NCBI RefSeq assembly: GCF_021390335.1
Contig: NZ_JAJUXK010000007.1
Location: forward strand, 186,001-250,000
DNA length: 64,000 nucleotides
DNA from: Dyadobacter sp. CY343
Lineage (GTDB): Bacteria > Bacteroidota > Bacteroidia > Cytophagales > Spirosomataceae
Direction: 5' to 3'
Part shown: positions 9,281 to 19,437 of the stretch, one piece after another
Layout: each line of letters starts with the position of its first letter
Position numbering within the stretch: the first letter of the stretch is position 1
Position numbers and translations under genes: made by a program
Notes under the pieces: generated by a model
Told to the model about the DNA's origin: nothing
The model's input: only the letters and a program-made list of their open reading frames with translations
Databases searched by the model: none

Positions 9281-10558
9281 ATGATTTGCATGCAAAAGAT
9301 GGGTACCCGGTCGATCGCGTTGATGTTGATTGTGTTATTAGCGGCTACTTCATGTAGTAAGAACAAAAGACCTACCAGCTTGAAACCTGGTAAGACAAGT
9401 TCTAAAACAGGGTTGGCATACAATGGCAAAGATGGCTTTGAAGTAAAGCAATACAAGGCGCTGCCTGCTGGCCCCGACCTTGTGTACATTGAGGGAGGCC
9501 GTTTCACAATGGGCTCGCTGGAAGAGGATGTGATGACAAGAAGGGATAATCCGAAAAGAACAGTAAGTATCCAGTCGTTCTATATGGATCAGACTGAGGT
9601 AGCCAACGTTCACTATCTTGAATATCTAAACGCAGTTCAGAGAGATTCATCTGAGGAATTTTACAGCAAAGCTTTACCTGATACGAATGTATGGTTCAAC
9701 GAATTGTCTTTCAACGACTCTTACGTGACCATGTATCTTCGCCACCCTGGTTTCCGACTTTACCCTGTGGTAGGTGTGTCGTGGGTTCAGGCTAACGATT
9801 ATTGCGCGTGGCGTACTGCCGCTGTGAGCCAGGCTAACAATACAGCCGGCGCAGCTGCCGCAGGAGGCAAGAAAAAGAAAGGTTTCTCTTTCGGCAAGAA
9901 GAAAAAAGCAGAAGGCGAAGCAGTTGCAACAGCAGAAGCTGCGGCTCCGGCACCACAACTTAGAATTGAAAGTGGCTACGTAATGCCTCCTTACCGTCTG
10001 CCAACAGAAGCAGAATTTGAATATGCTGCAATGGCGATGATCGGAACGCAGTATTCTGATGAAAACCAGTCCAATTCAAGAATTTATCCATGGGACGGTT
10101 CTACCATGCGTCAGCCACGTGGCCGGAAACAAGGAACAATGCTTGCGAACTTCAAACGTGGTCCCGGTGACTATGCTGGTATTGCCGGAAAATCGAATGA
10201 CGGTGCTATTATCACTCAGGAAATTCGCTCATACCCTGCGAATGACAACGGTTTGTATGATATGGCAGGTAACGTAAGTGAGTGGGTTTATGACGTTTAC
10301 CGTCCGCTTTCTAACTCCGACGTAAACGATTTGAACTCTTTCCGCCGCGACGGGTACCAGGATGATTCGAAGAACTATGATACCAAGAATGCTAACTCAC
10401 TTGTTGATGATAAGCTGAGGGTGTACAAAGGAGGTTCTTGGTCGGATGTTGCTTACTGGTTATCTCCGGGAACACGTCGCTACATGGATCAGGATTCGGC
10501 AACTGCAATGGTAGGTTTCCGTTGCGCGATGATCGCTACTGGTAGTCACAAAGAATAA
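9281..10558 (+). CDS. gldJ: Gliding motility / type IX secretion lipoprotein, GldJ-like
   Basis: This 425-aa lipoprotein has a signal peptide with lipobox LLAATSC (Cys near residue 25) and a formylglycine-generating-enzyme-like (sulfatase-modifying factor) domain. GldJ and GldK share that fold. GldJ is favoured by QSFYMDQTEVANVHYLEYLN, YPVVGVSWVQANDYCAWRT, RLPTEAEFEYAA, ANFKRGPGDYAGIAG, YDMAGNVSEWVYDVYRP and the C-terminal GFRCAM. GldJ is an outer-membrane-associated lipoprotein needed for gliding and type IX secretion. A Lys-rich low-complexity insert (KKKKGFSFGKKKK) lies near residue 200. ATGs at 9281, 9290 and 9299 are all possible starts. No other gld genes adjoin it. Confidence 0.75.
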   Translation: MICMQKMGTRSIALMLIVLLAATSCSKNKRPTSLKPGKTSSKTGLAYNGKDGFEVKQYKALPAGPDLVYIEGGRFTMGSLEEDVMTRRDNPKRTVSIQSFYMDQTEVANVHYLEYLNAVQRDSSEEFYSKALPDTNVWFNELSFNDSYVTMYLRHPGFRLYPVVGVSWVQANDYCAWRTAAVSQANNTAGAAAAGGKKKKGFSFGKKKKAEGEAVATAEAAAPAPQLRIESGYVMPPYRLPTEAEFEYAAMAMIGTQYSDENQSNSRIYPWDGSTMRQPRGRKQGTMLANFKRGPGDYAGIAGKSNDGAIITQEIRSYPANDNGLYDMAGNVSEWVYDVYRPLSNSDVNDLNSFRRDGYQDDSKNYDTKNANSLVDDKLRVYKGGSWSDVAYWLSPGTRRYMDQDSATAMVGFRCAMIATGSHKE

Positions 10559-10580
10559 TTGATTAAGAATATAAGAATGA

Positions 10581-10609
10581 GCCGCTATCTGAAAAGGTAG
10601 CGGCTTTTT
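10581..10609. terminator. Rho-independent terminator after gldJ
   Basis: GCCGCTA at 10581 pairs with TAGCGGC at about 10598-10604 across a short loop and is followed by TTTTT. It lies between gldJ and the convergent comF stop at 10609. Confidence 0.85.
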
Positions 10610-11307
10610 CAATGCTGTGCCAATGCAATTGTGAGAATGTAGAACTCGCTGCAACCTGCATTACTCAATGTTTGCACGCATTCTTCGAGCGTAGCTCCGG
10701 TAGTCAATACATCGTCGATGATGATTACTTTCTTTGCGGTAAATGTATTTTCCACTTCAAAAACCCCTTTCACATTCTCCCGCCGTTCGATCTTATTTTT
10801 ACCCGTCTGCGTTTCCGTATATCTAATCCGCTTCAAAGCCGAGCCAGACCACGGAATTCCGGTCGCTTCGGAAAAGCCCTGAGCTAGTAGATCGCTCTGA
10901 TTATAGCCGCGGCTCTTTCTTTTCTTGAAATGCAGCGGGACACTGATGATCAGATCTACCGGAGGTAAAGTCCCGGCACTTTGCATTTCCTGACCAAACA
11001 TCTGGCCCAGAACCAACCCTATCTCCTGGTTACCCCGATATTTCAATGCATGCAGCAGTTTTTGCACTTTGCTTTTTTTGGTAAAAAGTAAAAATGAATG
11101 CGTGAGCAGCACGCGGGGTTCGTTCACAAATTTGTAGCGCAGCGTATCTGCATGCAGGCCGCTCTGCCCGATTCTTGGGAGAGAAATGCGGCAAAAGGTG
11201 CATAACGTTGCCTCACTCCCGATTAAAGACTGGTCGCAGCCGGTGCAACAGCGCGGGAAAATAAGGTCTATTAAATCGGCAAAAAACGTACGGAGAATCA
11301 TTTTCAA
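10609..11307 (-). CDS. comF: ComF family phosphoribosyltransferase-like protein
   Basis: This 232-aa protein has the ComF layout. A zinc-finger-like start (CCTGCDQSLIGSEATLCTFC, near residues 20-39) is followed by a type-I PRTase domain ending in the PRPP loop VIIIDDVLTTGATLEECV near residue 200. ComF proteins help pull single-stranded DNA in during natural transformation in several bacteria; the biochemical role is still unclear. ATG at 11307 or 11301 is possible. It stands alone, convergent with gldJ and divergent from pyrC. Confidence 0.85.
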   Translation of the reverse strand: MKMILRTFFADLIDLIFPRCCTGCDQSLIGSEATLCTFCRISLPRIGQSGLHADTLRYKFVNEPRVLLTHSFLLFTKKSKVQKLLHALKYRGNQEIGLVLGQMFGQEMQSAGTLPPVDLIISVPLHFKKRKSRGYNQSDLLAQGFSEATGIPWSGSALKRIRYTETQTGKNKIERRENVKGVFEVENTFTAKKVIIIDDVLTTGATLEECVQTLSNAGCSEFYILTIALAQH

Positions 11308-11337
11308 AATAATAATGGGGTTTTTAGAATGACTGGA

Positions 11338-11345
11338 TAACTTTG
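11338..11345 (+). promoter_or_regulatory. -7 box upstream of pyrC
   Basis: TAACTTTG is a perfect match to TAnnTTTG 22 bp before the pyrC start, giving a short leader of about 15 nt. A -33 element is not evident. Confidence 0.4.
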
Positions 11346-11367
11346 GAAAGAAAATTCTTATCGCGAT

Positions 11368-12729
11368 ATGACGACATTGATAGTTAATGCTCAGGTAGTA
11401 AATGAAAATACGGTTCAGGGTTTAGACGTATTAATTGAAAATGGTCACATTAAAAGCATAGGAAAAAATTTACAGCACGTTCCAGCCGACAACATTATTG
11501 ACGCAAAAGGCAAATACCTGATGCCGGGCGTGATTGATGACCAGGTGCATTTTAGAGAGCCGGGACTCACTTACAAAGCCAACATTTATACAGAAGCAAA
11601 GGCGGCAGTGGCTGGCGGGGTAACGTCCTTTATGGAAATGCCGAATACAGTACCGAATACGCTCACGCAGGAATTGCTGGCAGACAAATACCAGATCGCG
11701 TCACAGACTTCTCTTGCGAACTATTCCTTTTTCATGGGCGCCTCGAACGATAATTATGAGGAAGTGATGAAAACGGACCCTTCGCAGGTTTGCGGGATCA
11801 AAATATTCATGGGATCGTCCACTGGAAATATGCTCGTAGATGCGCCGGGTGTTTTGGAAAAGATCTTTGCAAATGCGCCGTGCATCATTGCCACGCATTG
11901 TGAAGACGAGCCGACTGTGCGCCAGCGCATGGAAATGTTTAAAGAACAATATGGCGACAATGTACCTTACAATATCCACGCATTGATCCGGAACGAGGAA
12001 GCTTGTCTGAAATCATCCTCTTTTGCGACTTCTCTGGCGCATAAAAACAAAACCAGATTGCATATACTGCATATCTCGACGGGCGACGAAGTGCCGCTTT
12101 TTGAAATAGGCAACCGGAAAAACGGACAGATCCTGCTTTCCGACGGGGAGCTCAAACTGGTCACCGCCGAAGCTTGCGTGCATCATTTGTGGTTTGACGC
12201 CGAGAATTATCATAAGCTGAGTAACAAAATAAAATGTAACCCTGCGATCAAAGCACCGCATCATAAAGAAGCGATCCTGCAAGCTGTGTTGGATAACCGC
12301 ATTGACGTGATCGCGACGGACCACGCGCCGCATACCATTGAGGAAAAGGCCCAGCATTACTGGCAGGCGCCTTCCGGCTTGCCGCTGGTACAGCATACCC
12401 TCAATGTGATGCTGCAATTAAGCGCCGAAGGTAAAATTTCGATTGAAAGAGTGGTTGAAAAAATGAGCCACGCGGTAGCCGATTGTTTTCAGATTAAAGA
12501 CAGAGGCTATATCCGCGAAGGTTACAAGGCGGACCTGATATTGGTGGATACTAATGCGACTACGACAGTGGAAGCGAGCGGGCTGTATTCCAAATGCGGC
12601 TGGTCGCCGTTTGAAGGGACGAAATTCAATTCCCAGGTCACGCACACATTTGTGTCCGGACACTTGGTTTATGAAAACGGGAAATTCAATGAAGAAGTAA
12701 AAGGCGAGCGGTTATTATTTAACCGATAA
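11368..12729 (+). CDS. pyrC: Dihydroorotase
   Basis: This 453-aa amidohydrolase closes carbamoyl-aspartate to dihydroorotate in pyrimidine synthesis. The metal motif DQVHFREPGLT (HxH) near residue 61, an ATHCEDE segment near 177, HILHIS near 231 and ATDHAPH near 314 are all present, as expected for the long dihydroorotase type related to allantoinase. MEMPNT follows the first metal motif. It is cytoplasmic with no signal peptide. Its 3' end overlaps the convergent Nudix gene by 15 bp. Confidence 0.92.
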   Translation: MTTLIVNAQVVNENTVQGLDVLIENGHIKSIGKNLQHVPADNIIDAKGKYLMPGVIDDQVHFREPGLTYKANIYTEAKAAVAGGVTSFMEMPNTVPNTLTQELLADKYQIASQTSLANYSFFMGASNDNYEEVMKTDPSQVCGIKIFMGSSTGNMLVDAPGVLEKIFANAPCIIATHCEDEPTVRQRMEMFKEQYGDNVPYNIHALIRNEEACLKSSSFATSLAHKNKTRLHILHISTGDEVPLFEIGNRKNGQILLSDGELKLVTAEACVHHLWFDAENYHKLSNKIKCNPAIKAPHHKEAILQAVLDNRIDVIATDHAPHTIEEKAQHYWQAPSGLPLVQHTLNVMLQLSAEGKISIERVVEKMSHAVADCFQIKDRGYIREGYKADLILVDTNATTTVEASGLYSKCGWSPFEGTKFNSQVTHTFVSGHLVYENGKFNEEVKGERLLFNR

Positions 12730-13137
12730 AAATTCGAGGTAATTCTGGATCACATTCAAATCAGCTTCCGTCCAGTCCAGGGTCGGCAGGTCCTCGGGCG
12801 AGAGCCAGCGGATCTGTTCGTGTTCGGTCAGAATGATATTGTTGGTGTGAAGATTACAGATAAAAGGCACCAAAATTATCTCGCGCCAGCCCTGGTCTTT
12901 GGAAGTTTCCGGAAGTCTTTGAAGAATATCAATTTCGACATTCAGTTCTTCCATGATTTCACGAACCAGCGCTTCTTCGTCAGATTCGTTTTGTTCAACT
13001 TTTCCGCCGGGAAATTCCCATTTGAGCGGGAAGGAAAGTGCTGCACTGCGTTGCCCGGCTAGTATCTTTCCGTTGTGCTCAATGACCGCGCAGGGCACCC
13101 TCACAACTAATTTTTTAGATACAAGCACTTCAAGCAT
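12715..13137 (-). CDS. Nudix hydrolase, MutT-like (8-oxo-dGTP diphosphatase family)
   Basis: This 140-aa protein carries a Nudix box near residues 44-66: GGKVEQNESDEEALVREIMEELNV. It keeps the catalytic Glu residues but has Asn where the consensus GU has Gly. The preceding KKLVVRVPCAVIEHNGKILAGQRS and PLKWEFPGGK are MutT-like, so it probably sanitises oxidised nucleotides. The C-terminal LSPEDLPTLDWTEAD resembles MutT-family ends. It overlaps the pyrC end by 15 bp, and ruvB follows downstream on the same strand after a gap. Confidence 0.88.
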   Translation of the reverse strand: MLEVLVSKKLVVRVPCAVIEHNGKILAGQRSAALSFPLKWEFPGGKVEQNESDEEALVREIMEELNVEIDILQRLPETSKDQGWREIILVPFICNLHTNNIILTEHEQIRWLSPEDLPTLDWTEADLNVIQNYLEFLSVK

Positions 13138-13222
13138 AGAGGCGGTTAGTAATTTTACCGCAAATTTACTACTTCTATTCTTATTTTACATCTATATCCT
13201 GAAACTAAATAAATTACAAGAC

Positions 13223-14248
13223 TCAGAACAATTCGCCTGCCCTGTAATTCGGCAAAATTCCGAGGTGTTTGAATGCCTTTTCGGTCACTTCCCTGCCTCT
13301 TGAAGTTCGTTTGATATACCCTTCCTGAATTAAAAAAGGCTCGTAAACTTCTTCTATCGTTTCTGCCTCTTCGCCACAGGCCGTCGCAATGGTTGATAAG
13401 CCTACCGGGCCGCCTTTGAATTTGTTAATAATAGTACTCAAAATGCGGTTGTCCATTTCGTCCAACCCGTTTTGATCTACATCCAAAGCCAGCAAAGCCA
13501 TTTCCGCGATGGGGATCGTAATGCGGCCGTCGCCTTTCACCTGTGCAAAATCACGTGTGCGGCGGAGTAAGTTGTTGGCAATGCGCGGGGTACCTCTGCT
13601 CCTTCGTGCAATTTCAAATGCAGCATCGTCTTCCAGCGGCGTTCCCAAAATCGTAGCGGAACGTTTCAATATAGAGGAAAGCAGTTTTGCATCGTAATAT
13701 TCCAATCTCGCATTGATCCCAAACCTGGCGCGCAGCGGCGAGGTCAGCATACCGGCCCGCGTGGTTGCGCCTATTAATGTGAATGGATTAAGCCCGATCT
13801 GAATACTCCGTGCATTCGGTCCGCTATCGAGCATAATATCGATCTTATAATCCTCCATCGCGGAGTAGAGATATTCTTCCACGATCGGATTTAACCGATG
13901 GATTTCATCAATAAAAAGCACATCATGCTCCTGCAAATTGGTCAGCAAACCAGCCAGGTCGCTGGGCTTATCGAGTACCGGGCCGGAGGTGATTTTGATA
14001 TTGGCGCCCAGCTCATTCGCGACGATATTGGATAAGGTAGTCTTTCCAAGTCCCGGAGGCCCGTGCAACAAAACGTGGTCTAGTGCATCTCCCCGCTGCC
14101 GCGCAGCCTGAACGAAAATTTTAAGGTTTTCCAGAATTTTATCCTGCCCCGCAAAGTCATCAAAAGTAAGCGGACGCAATGCCCGTTCGATCTCTTTTTC
14201 AGTATTGGATAATCCCTCTTTATCCCCCGACAGATAGTCCTGGCGCAT
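13223..14248 (-). CDS. ruvB: Holliday junction branch migration helicase RuvB
   Basis: This 341-aa AAA+ motor drives branch migration with RuvA. It has Walker [10 protein letters not shown] near residue 64, Walker B FIDEIH, the RuvB sensor segment [18 protein letters not shown], the arginine-finger region and a C-terminal winged helix ([16 protein letters not shown]). The ATG at 14248 (MRQDYLSG) is chosen because RuvB N-termini normally begin just before [11 protein letters not shown]; the longer frame to 14317 adds non-homologous residues. It is followed 100 bp upstream by the end of the PKD protein gene on the same strand. Confidence 0.94.
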   Translation of the reverse strand: MRQDYLSGDKEGLSNTEKEIERALRPLTFDDFAGQDKILENLKIFVQAARQRGDALDHVLLHGPPGLGKTTLSNIVANELGANIKITSGPVLDKPSDLAGLLTNLQEHDVLFIDEIHRLNPIVEEYLYSAMEDYKIDIMLDSGPNARSIQIGLNPFTLIGATTRAGMLTSPLRARFGINARLEYYDAKLLSSILKRSATILGTPLEDDAAFEIARRSRGTPRIANNLLRRTRDFAQVKGDGRITIPIAEMALLALDVDQNGLDEMDNRILSTIINKFKGGPVGLSTIATACGEEAETIEEVYEPFLIQEGYIKRTSRGREVTEKAFKHLGILPNYRAGELF

Positions 14249-14348
14249 ATTTGAATATAGAATAGTATTGTTCAAAAATACCCGTCGCTGGTATGCGGCG
14301 GGTATCTTATTAACCAAAAATAACTGTTTTAATCTGCAAAAAGAAGGA

Positions 14349-17225
14349 TTAGCGAATCACCATTACAGAGCCACGCTTTACGGTAGGGTTACGTTCGGGG
14401 TAGTAAAGACTCTCGTAGGAAAGTACATAGGGATACGCGCCGGGCAACACTTTTTGACCTTTATAAGTCCCGTCCCAGCGGTCTTCCAGGTTATTGGAAG
14501 CATATATCACCTCACCCCAGCGATTATAAATGCGGATTGAAAAGTTGGTAAAGTAGGCTCCGAAAATTTCCAGGATTTCGTTTCTGCCTTCTCCGTCCGG
14601 CGTGAATGCATCAGGAATGAAGAACCTCGGCTCGCACTTATCCACGACCGTAGTCGATTTTGCAGCCACACAACCAAACTCGTTGGTCGCCTCCACCACG
14701 TACACACCTTCCTGGTTTACTGTGACGGTTCGCGTAGTATCGCCGGAATGCGGCCACAAGTAGGATAGCTGCCCCTGCCCGTTTGCATCCAGAATAACAG
14801 ACTGACCGTCAGGAAGACATATTACATTTTCAGGAGCGAGGTTCAATACAGGCGAAGGCAATTCACCAACCTGGATCGTGTCCGAATTGTAGCAATCATT
14901 CCTGTCTTTCACGATCACTATGTAAGAACCCGGCTGACCGATCGTCACTTCGCGGGTATCTTCTCCGGTACTCCAGTCAAACTCAATCCATCTGTCACTT
15001 TGCACGCGCAGTACGATAGAACTATCACGGCAGAGTGTGGTATCTGGCCCTATTGTAAATGCCGGCGGGCGGCGCAATGTAATTTCAATGGTATCTGCGG
15101 AGTAGCATTCGCCTTGCGGGCCGTTGAATGCGACTGCAATATACCGGCCGGTTGCAGTTGCATTATAAGTTCTTTGGCGCGAAACCACTCTTCCGCGGTT
15201 GATCCACGCATATACTTCTGCTTCCACGCCCATATCAAGCGGCACGAAAGCACCGCAGGTATCTTTGTCGGCGCCAAGGTTAATCTGCGGAGGTGTTTCG
15301 TAAATCGTTACCGGCTGCACAATGATCGTATCCTTACATTTGTTCGACGCGCGCAATCTTACCATATAGGTTCCCGGTTGCGTGTACGTGTAAGTCGCCT
15401 GCGTTTCTTTGGAAGGCGAAGTAAAGCTGCCGTCTCCCAGGAAATCCCACTGATAACTATCTTCAATAGGATCGCAAATCGGGCTGGCCTGGAATGTAGT
15501 GGGTTCATTTGTACAAAAACCATCTGCCTCAAAACCCGGCCCGGAAGATTCCTGCGTGAAATCCTGAACCATATTCGGCAAACCCAACTGACTATTGCGA
15601 CCGCCCAGATTTACACCGTCACGCTCATATTCAACGCCCGTCAGCGAATTCCCTTCCGGCTCACCAATCACCGCCAGATACTCACTCCCCTGAATCGCCA
15701 TATAAATGCGTCCGTCGGGACCAAACTGCAGTGCTCCGAATTGTCGCGTCGCGGAACTGTCTATGGTAATAGCTGTCTCGGTTAGAAGACTGTCGGGCAG
15801 CGTAAGATCGTATTGTTTCAGATAAGAACTAGTTCCATTCTCCCCTTTAAATGAAATATACATTTTCTCCCCGCTGGGTGAAAATTCAATACCGTATGCA
15901 ACAGGCGGCGCAGCGCCGAGATCGACCGTTTTGTCGTGGGTAAGTGTTCCTGTGGAATCATTGAAATAAAACAGATCCACATAATTTTTCGGCGGGCCTG
16001 GTACAATTACTGCCAGTCTTCTCTGCCCGGTCGCAGTGTCCGGCGATGAAAATTTCATGTAGCCTTCTGCCTTATGCAAGCTGTCGTGCGCGATGCCCAG
16101 ATCAAAAGTACCGCTCTCATTTAACCCACCGTCGGTGGCATGAAAAACGCGGAATTTGTTGGTACCGTAATCGTGTGAAATCACCCAGTAAGTACTGTCG
16201 CGGTCGTTACGGGCAGACACTATACGTTCGGTTGTAGGGGTTTGCAAAGTTGTATTCTGCTCGATGATCGCGCCCAGTCCGTTGTTCCTCCGCATATCGA
16301 CCACACTTACCGTCAACAGCTTTTCGCCGCCGTTGATATCTGAGGTAGTAAACACATTGAAGAGGTATTCGCAGCCTTTACATGTGGGCTGGGGCACGAT
16401 AAGTACCGATTGCGTCGAATTCGGACTTCCTTTTAAAGGCGCACAATTTCCCGGACTAAAACAGGGCATTACCTCACTGTTCTTGTTCCAGATCGTTATC
16501 CCATCAGAATAAAACAAAAGCTGACCTTTTGAATTGGCAATGGACGAAGTTCCTTCGGGTGTATTGGCCTTTCCATCGGTAATCGGCGTAGGCGGGCTAT
16601 TTGAAAAGTCAAGCCCCGCATTTCCCCCGAAATACCATTTTGCGCCTTCTTGAGCCGAAGGTTCCATACATATTTTCACATTCACCCGATCCTGGATTTT
16701 ACACCCGTTTGGCAGAATTACTTCCACCGAATAACAGCCTGAGCTGTCTACATTCAAAGTCTGCGTAGTATCGCCTTTCGGGTACCACACGAACTTCGCT
16801 CCTGCCGGCGCTCCGTTGGGATAAGGGTCCAAAATAAGCGTATCCCCCGGACAGATGGTAGTATCAGTTTTCCATTCCTGAAAAGCCGGCGGAAGCTCCC
16901 CGATATTGACAACCTGAGACACTGTTTCCTTGGCCCCCCCTCTAAGAGTACGGGTTAATGCAACTGTATAAGCGCCCGGCGCCATGTACGAATGCTGCGG
17001 ATTACGCCGTGTATCGGTTGCGGCACCTTCACCAAAACTCCATTGCCACGCAACTGCGGAACTTAGCGTATCCCTGAATGAAGTAGAGTCCGCCTCACAA
17101 TCGGGGTTCTGCATACATTGTCCACTTACCAAAAATTCCGTTTGCGCCTTCGCATATCCTGTTGTGAGCAGCATAAAGAAAAAAGCACAAAAAATTTGTT
17201 GGTACTTATTATAAAATCGCCCCAT
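14349..17225 (-). CDS. PKD-domain surface protein with type IX secretion type-B sorting domain
   Basis: This 958-aa secreted protein has a signal peptide ([13 protein letters not shown] near residues 14-27), a PKD domain at about 35-105 ([13 protein letters not shown]), an Ig-like stretch with [11 protein letters not shown], a long beta-propeller-like region at about 195-550 (repeated [11 protein letters not shown] and [10 protein letters not shown] units), a second PKD near 570-640, several Ig-like modules, and a C-terminal gliding-motility-associated domain ([15 protein letters not shown] ... [11 protein letters not shown]). That end matches type-B type IX secretion substrates. Its ligand is unknown. 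It is divergent from the PorP/SprF gene, the usual partner for type-B cargo. Confidence 0.85.
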   Translation of the reverse strand: MGRFYNKYQQIFCAFFFMLLTTGYAKAQTEFLVSGQCMQNPDCEADSTSFRDTLSSAVAWQWSFGEGAATDTRRNPQHSYMAPGAYTVALTRTLRGGAKETVSQVVNIGELPPAFQEWKTDTTICPGDTLILDPYPNGAPAGAKFVWYPKGDTTQTLNVDSSGCYSVEVILPNGCKIQDRVNVKICMEPSAQEGAKWYFGGNAGLDFSNSPPTPITDGKANTPEGTSSIANSKGQLLFYSDGITIWNKNSEVMPCFSPGNCAPLKGSPNSTQSVLIVPQPTCKGCEYLFNVFTTSDINGGEKLLTVSVVDMRRNNGLGAIIEQNTTLQTPTTERIVSARNDRDSTYWVISHDYGTNKFRVFHATDGGLNESGTFDLGIAHDSLHKAEGYMKFSSPDTATGQRRLAVIVPGPPKNYVDLFYFNDSTGTLTHDKTVDLGAAPPVAYGIEFSPSGEKMYISFKGENGTSSYLKQYDLTLPDSLLTETAITIDSSATRQFGALQFGPDGRIYMAIQGSEYLAVIGEPEGNSLTGVEYERDGVNLGGRNSQLGLPNMVQDFTQESSGPGFEADGFCTNEPTTFQASPICDPIEDSYQWDFLGDGSFTSPSKETQATYTYTQPGTYMVRLRASNKCKDTIIVQPVTIYETPPQINLGADKDTCGAFVPLDMGVEAEVYAWINRGRVVSRQRTYNATATGRYIAVAFNGPQGECYSADTIEITLRRPPAFTIGPDTTLCRDSSIVLRVQSDRWIEFDWSTGEDTREVTIGQPGSYIVIVKDRNDCYNSDTIQVGELPSPVLNLAPENVICLPDGQSVILDANGQGQLSYLWPHSGDTTRTVTVNQEGVYVVEATNEFGCVAAKSTTVVDKCEPRFFIPDAFTPDGEGRNEILEIFGAYFTNFSIRIYNRWGEVIYASNNLEDRWDGTYKGQKVLPGAYPYVLSYESLYYPERNPTVKRGSVMVIR

Positions 17226-17361
17226 GTTTCGTTAACAGTTCAAACACCCCTAGCCACCACATTCAATATTCAGATTACCCGACATACTAACGAAAATAAA
17301 ATGTTAAAATTTTGTGCGGGAAAGTCGTAAAAACCACTCTAATTTGAATATTAATACGCAA

Positions 17362-17390
17362 TTTGAAGATATTTTGTGAAATTAAATTTG
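17362..17390 (+). promoter_or_regulatory. Promoter-like sequence for the PorP/SprF gene
   Basis: TAAATTTG at 17383-17390 is a perfect -7 box. TTTG at 17362-17365 lies 17 bp upstream, slightly short of the usual 19-21. A small hairpin (GCCGC with GCGGC) falls in the predicted leader around 17416-17436. Confidence 0.4.
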
Positions 17391-17450
17391 GGCAAATTTT
17401 TCTAGTCCGTAACCTCGCCGCTTTTCTTATCGCGGCTATAAGTTAAATAT

Positions 17451-18482
17451 ATGACCAAGCGTATACTTTGCCTCTTTATACTGACACTGGTTTGCATAGA
17501 TGGTTGGAGCCAAGACCCCCAGTTTTCCCAATTTTATGCCAATCCGTTATACCTGAACCCTGCGCTGGCAGGGGGAGCACTTGCGCCTCGCGCGACTGTT
17601 AATTATCGTAACCAGTGGCCTTCCCTTTCGGCCAATTTCGTAACTACTTCTTTTGGTGCCGATGCATTTTTTTCCAATTTTAATAGCGGAGTTGGTGTTT
17701 TGGTAACAATGGACAGTCAGGGATTGGGAAATTTGAAATCTACCGAAGCTGCATTACAATATTCCTACCAACTGCAATTTAATGAAGTTACTTCACTGCG
17801 GCTGGGTATTCAGGGCGGATTTGGCTCGCGTACGCTGGATTATTTCGGTCTTACTTTCGGCGATCAATACGATAACGGCGGGCTAACCGGAAATCCGTCA
17901 GAAGATCCCTTTGCGCAGGGCGGCCCCAATGTATTTTATGCCGATTTTGGCGCCGGGGCAATGCTTTATTCAGATTGGTACTGGGCCGGGCTTTCTGCGC
18001 ACCATTTGAACAGACCGAATCAGGCATTCTCCGGATTGACCGAGGCGCGGTTACCCGTAAAAGCCAGTTTGCAGGCCGGGTTACGCATTCCTTTTGCGGG
18101 ATATACTTTTTTGGGTGATGAAATCGATAAGGAAAAAACCATTTCCCCAGCTATTATGTACAAAAAACAAGGAAAATACGACCAGTTCGATGCGGGACTT
18201 TATGTTACCCTCGAACCGCTCGTACTTGGCGCCTGGTACCGGGGGATTCCATTTAAAAAATATGCACAGAATATAAATAACCACGAATCACTGATCTTTC
18301 TGGCTGGTTTTCGCCAGGATAAATTCTCGATCGGTTACAGCTACGATCTCACGATCTCTACACTTGGAGTTGGTAGCGGCGGGGCGCACGAAATATCGCT
18401 ATCCTACATTTTCCCGCCTTTGGAACCCAAACAAAGACGTAGCCGAAGCAGCAAGAAGCAGCTTTCCTGCCCGAAATTTTAA
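17451..18482 (+). CDS. PorP/SprF family type IX secretion membrane protein
   Basis: This 343-aa outer-membrane protein begins with a signal peptide (MTKRILCLFILTLVCIDGWSQ) followed by the family hallmark DPQFSQFYANPLYLNPALAG. The rest alternates short beta strands and ends in an aromatic-rich pattern typical of a beta-barrel. PorP/SprF proteins bind and anchor cargo with type-B sorting domains after type IX secretion. Its divergent neighbour at 14349-17225 has such a domain, which makes it the probable cargo. Confidence 0.88.
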   Translation: MTKRILCLFILTLVCIDGWSQDPQFSQFYANPLYLNPALAGGALAPRATVNYRNQWPSLSANFVTTSFGADAFFSNFNSGVGVLVTMDSQGLGNLKSTEAALQYSYQLQFNEVTSLRLGIQGGFGSRTLDYFGLTFGDQYDNGGLTGNPSEDPFAQGGPNVFYADFGAGAMLYSDWYWAGLSAHHLNRPNQAFSGLTEARLPVKASLQAGLRIPFAGYTFLGDEIDKEKTISPAIMYKKQGKYDQFDAGLYVTLEPLVLGAWYRGIPFKKYAQNINNHESLIFLAGFRQDKFSIGYSYDLTISTLGVGSGGAHEISLSYIFPPLEPKQRRSRSSKKQLSCPKF

Positions 18483-18567
18483 TATTGTTTAATACTACTT
18501 TTTATCGAGGACTCTGAGGGTAAAGATTTGCCCCGTTCGTCTTCTGCTATTGAAATTATCTTAACCT

Positions 18568-19368
18568 ATGAATTTTAATATGAATACTAGTTACAAAAAA
18601 GGCATGCTCGCGACACTCTGCATGCTACTTGCTACCACGCTCCTTTTTGCCGCTCCACCGAAAAGAGAATTTTACGAAATTAAAGTGTACCACGTTAAGG
18701 ATTCCGATCAGGCTACCCGGGTAGACAATTACCTGAAAGACGCATATATTCCGGCAATGCACCGAGCAGGAATTAAAAACATTGGCGTTTTCAAGCCCGT
18801 TGCTACGGATACTTCTGCTGGAAAATTAATCTACGTATTGACTCCGTTAAAATCACTGGACCAGCTCGTTGACCTGCCAAAAACATTGAATAAAGATGCA
18901 GCCTACCTCGCTGCCGGCAAGGATTACATCGACGCGGAATATAAAAACCCGCCGTATGTACGCATTAAATCGACTATCCTGAGAGCTTTTGAAGATAGTC
19001 CGATGATGAAAAAACCTGAGTTGACTTCTCCGAAAAGCGGTCGCATTTACGAACTAAGGAGCTACGAAGGGCATACAGAAAAGATCTACTGGAACAAGGT
19101 AAAGCAGTTCAATGCAGGAAACGAGATTGGCATTTTTGCCCGCCTGGGGTTCAATGCAGTATTTTACGGAGAGGTGATTTCTGGCGCGAATATGCCTAAC
19201 CTGATGTACCTGACCACATTTGCAGACAAAGCATCCCGCGATGCGCACTGGAAATCATTCGGCGAGGATGCAGAATGGGGCAAAGTGAAAACGATGCCGG
19301 AATATCAGAATAACGTAGCTAAAAATGTACAGATGTTCCTTTTCCCAACTGAATACTCTGACATTTGA
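18568..19368 (+). CDS. NIPSNAP family protein, exported
   Basis: This 266-aa protein has a signal peptide (MLATLCMLLATTLLFA) and two NIPSNAP ferredoxin-like domains. The first starts at REFYEIKVYHVKDSDQATRV; the second follows RIYELRSYEGHTEKIYWNK. NIPSNAP proteins have a dimeric alpha-beta barrel fold; the exported bacterial members have no settled function. MNFNMNTSYKKG offers ATG starts at 18568 and 18580. A terminator shared with convergent murQ follows. Confidence 0.85.
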   Translation: MNFNMNTSYKKGMLATLCMLLATTLLFAAPPKREFYEIKVYHVKDSDQATRVDNYLKDAYIPAMHRAGIKNIGVFKPVATDTSAGKLIYVLTPLKSLDQLVDLPKTLNKDAAYLAAGKDYIDAEYKNPPYVRIKSTILRAFEDSPMMKKPELTSPKSGRIYELRSYEGHTEKIYWNKVKQFNAGNEIGIFARLGFNAVFYGEVISGANMPNLMYLTTFADKASRDAHWKSFGEDAEWGKVKTMPEYQNNVAKNVQMFLFPTEYSDI

Positions 19369-19393
19369 GTTTAATAGTCGTAAAAGCAAAAAA

Positions 19394-19425
19394 GGTTGCA
19401 GCTCAATGAGTTGCAGCCTTTTTTG
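19394..19425. terminator. Bidirectional terminator between NIPSNAP gene and murQ
   Basis: GGTTGCAGCTC and GAGTTGCAGCC form a stem with one mismatch around an AAT loop, flanked by A-run and T-run tracts on both sides. It can serve both convergent genes. Confidence 0.8.
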
Positions 19426-19437
19426 CTTAAATGCCCA

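Noticed and set aside
15000-15785. 261-aa frame antisense to the PKD protein
   Set aside because: It is antisense to a repeat-rich surface protein and has Cys/Arg-rich composition without domain structure.
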